NCBI GenBank assembly: GCA_029862935.1
Contig: JAOTWK010000242.1
Location: 1-5,825 of the forward strand
DNA length: 5,825 nt
Origin: Gemmatimonadota bacterium
GTDB lineage: Bacteria; Gemmatimonadota; Gemmatimonadetes; Gemmatimonadales; GWC2-71-9
Direction of reading: 5' to 3'
Part shown: positions 4,745 to 5,825 of the stretch, piece by piece
How the letters are laid out: each line of letters opens with the position of its first letter
How positions within the stretch are numbered: the stretch's first letter is position 1
Made by a program: the position numbers and the translations under genes
Notes under the pieces: generated by a model
The model's database searches: none
Seen by the model: the letters and a program-made list of their open reading frames with translations, nothing else
Told to the model about the DNA's origin: nothing

Positions 4745-5635
4745 CTAGCCCTGGGTGACGGCCTCTTCTGCGGCAACCCCCTGGTCCAGTTGGCTGTAAT
4801 CCAGCTCGCTGCCCTGGAGACTGTGCGGAATGAGGTAGACGGCCATCATGACCACGGTGGCCGCGAGCACCGCGGTGCGTCGGGTCGCAAGAGCGGCTTG
4901 GCGCCTATACAAGACCACGAGCGCCGCGATCCACACCAACCACATGATGAGCGTCTTGTTATCGGTCAGGTCGTACCCGAAAGGGAAACCTGTCCAGAGT
5001 GCTCCGAACGCCAACTTCTGGACAAGGGGCCCAAGCACCATGCCACCAACGGTGAGCAACATGAGGGTCACAACGGCGAGCCGCGGCATGGCTCGCGGAT
5101 CAAACAGCGCGGCAAGTCCGGTGCGGATCCCGAACAGGATACCGAAGAACATGGTGATCACATGTGGCAAGAGCAGCCATAGCGGCACAGGATCCTTGAA
5201 CCGAATAACCACCGTCTGTCCCTCACCTGGCAGCCAGGCGTTGCCCGCCGCTGAGCCGATCGCCACCGTGTACTCCAGCTTGCCGGCCGCAGGCTGGCGT
5301 GGGAGGCTCGCCACCAGTTCATCACCGTCGGGCGAGAGCGGCACCGCCGTCAGAGAATCGTCCGTCTTGTGGCGTTTGTAATAGAGCGTCGCATGCGTCT
5401 CCCCTTCCGGACGTGGGATGGCAACGCGCTCGTCCTCGGTCGATACGCCACTTCGCGTGAGCGAATAGCGGTACTCACGACCGTCGATCTCGAAGGACCC
5501 GCCAAGGGAATGCGTGGGTCCGGTCAACCGCTGGAACACCGCCGCACCCAGCATCACGAACACGGCCATCACCCACAGGGAAACACGGACTCCGCGTCCG
5601 GAGCGCTTGGTGGACTCCGCAGCCATTTCGGTCAT
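4745..5635 (-). CDS. Unknown membrane protein with an extracytoplasmic beta domain and five predicted TM segments
   Basis: I do not recognise a named family. The 296 residues show a TM helix at about 18-36 after a basic N-terminus, then a soluble region at 37-150 that looks like a beta-sandwich (short strands such as EYRYSL, ATLYYKR, KLEYTVAIG, TVVIRF). Four further TM segments follow near 152-178, 185-205, 226-244 and 252-270. The loop WTGFPFGYDLTDNK (214-227), just before the third of these, is unusually rich in aromatic and polar residues, and IPHS (269-272) follows the last. His158 and His271 are the histidines near membrane segments. With basic residues at the N-terminus, the beta domain is predicted outside the cytoplasm. 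ATG 5635 is preceded by GGAAG with five bases of spacing; ATG 5626 is an alternative. It lies 41 bases after the alkylation repair gene and 64 before osmC, probably in the same operon. Confidence 0.85.
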   Translation of the reverse strand: MTEMAAESTKRSGRGVRVSLWVMAVFVMLGAAVFQRLTGPTHSLGGSFEIDGREYRYSLTRSGVSTEDERVAIPRPEGETHATLYYKRHKTDDSLTAVPLSPDGDELVASLPRQPAAGKLEYTVAIGSAAGNAWLPGEGQTVVIRFKDPVPLWLLLPHVITMFFGILFGIRTGLAALFDPRAMPRLAVVTLMLLTVGGMVLGPLVQKLAFGALWTGFPFGYDLTDNKTLIMWLVWIAALVVLYRRQAALATRRTAVLAATVVMMAVYLIPHSLQGSELDYSQLDQGVAAEEAVTQG

Positions 5636-5676
5636 GAAAGCTTCCGAGACAATGAGGTGAAGTTTGCGCAGGGAAT

Positions 5677-5825
5677 CTAACGACCCCGCTGCCCGCCATC
5701 AGAACGGGACACATCAAGGAGCCGACGCCTTTCTGACCTGTCGAGCCGCTCGATCGCGTACCGCACCGTTGTCCGCGGTAGTCCGTGCCCCCGACGCTCC
5801 AAGTACTGGATCAGGGGCTCTGGGT
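5677..5825 (-). CDS. C-terminal end of a probable AlkD-like DNA alkylation repair protein
   Basis: Only the last 48 codons are present, entering from the right edge and ending at TAG 5679-5677. The peptide begins PEPLIQYLERRG and contains LPRTTVRYAIERL, followed by a basic stretch SERRRLL. The PRTxxRYAIE pattern after a short helix is typical, as I recall it, of the C-terminus of HEAT-repeat DNA alkylation repair proteins (AlkC/AlkD type), which excise alkylated bases. The catalytic region lies outside the window, so activity cannot be judged. The membrane-protein gene follows after 41 bases in the same direction. The last ten residues (RSDGGQRGR end) look like an unconserved tail. The frame is well supported; the family assignment is moderate. 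Confidence 0.62.
   Translation of the reverse strand, partial: PEPLIQYLERRGHGLPRTTVRYAIERLDRSERRRLLDVSRSDGGQRGR

Noticed and set aside
4681..4776. Longer OsmC starting at 4776 (175 residues)
   Set aside because: The extension would overlap the upstream gene and adds sequence absent from OsmC proteins; ATG 4680 has GAGGAG at good spacing.
4848..5381. Plus-strand open frame of 177 codons
   Set aside because: It is antisense to the membrane-protein gene, with Ser/Arg-rich sequence typical of shadow frames.

Overview
The window is high-GC bacterial DNA with densely packed genes. The species cannot be fixed from the sequence. A Cys-type lipoprotein signal, molybdenum cofactor synthesis, an OsmC peroxidase and a bacterial collagen-like protein suggest a free-living diderm bacterium. 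My loose guess is Gemmatimonadota or a similar environmental phylum, at low confidence. No mobile element, tRNA, rRNA or CRISPR array was seen.

Layout from left to right. (1) Positions 1-999, minus strand: the first 333 residues of a lipoprotein with interrupted collagen-like Gly-X-Y tracts. It runs off the left edge, so its stop codon is not in the window. (2) 1001-2053, minus strand: moaA, the radical-SAM GTP 3',8-cyclase of molybdenum cofactor synthesis. Its stop codon lies one base before the lipoprotein ATG. (3) 2054-2340: an intergenic region between divergent genes, with a hairpin and several weak promoter-like signals. (4) 2341-2829, plus strand: a small soluble protein of unknown function, the only plus-strand gene. 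(5) 2847-2885: a strong intrinsic terminator in the convergent gap. (6) 2905-5825, minus strand: five genes in one direction. In transcription order they are the 3' end of a probable AlkD-like DNA alkylation repair gene, an unknown five-helix membrane protein, OsmC, a DUF971 protein overlapping osmC by 4 bp, and a YdjM/YfhP-type membrane 'metal-dependent hydrolase'.

The right-hand block looks like one operon or two overlapping transcription units, with gaps of 41, 64, -4 and 82 bases. Its recognisable members (alkylation repair, hydroperoxide removal, a metal-binding Cys-cluster protein) have a loose stress and redox theme, but a shared function is only inference. The left-hand pair, moaA and the collagen-like lipoprotein, is tightly coupled although the two products have no obvious functional link. 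This pair is the most unusual thing here.
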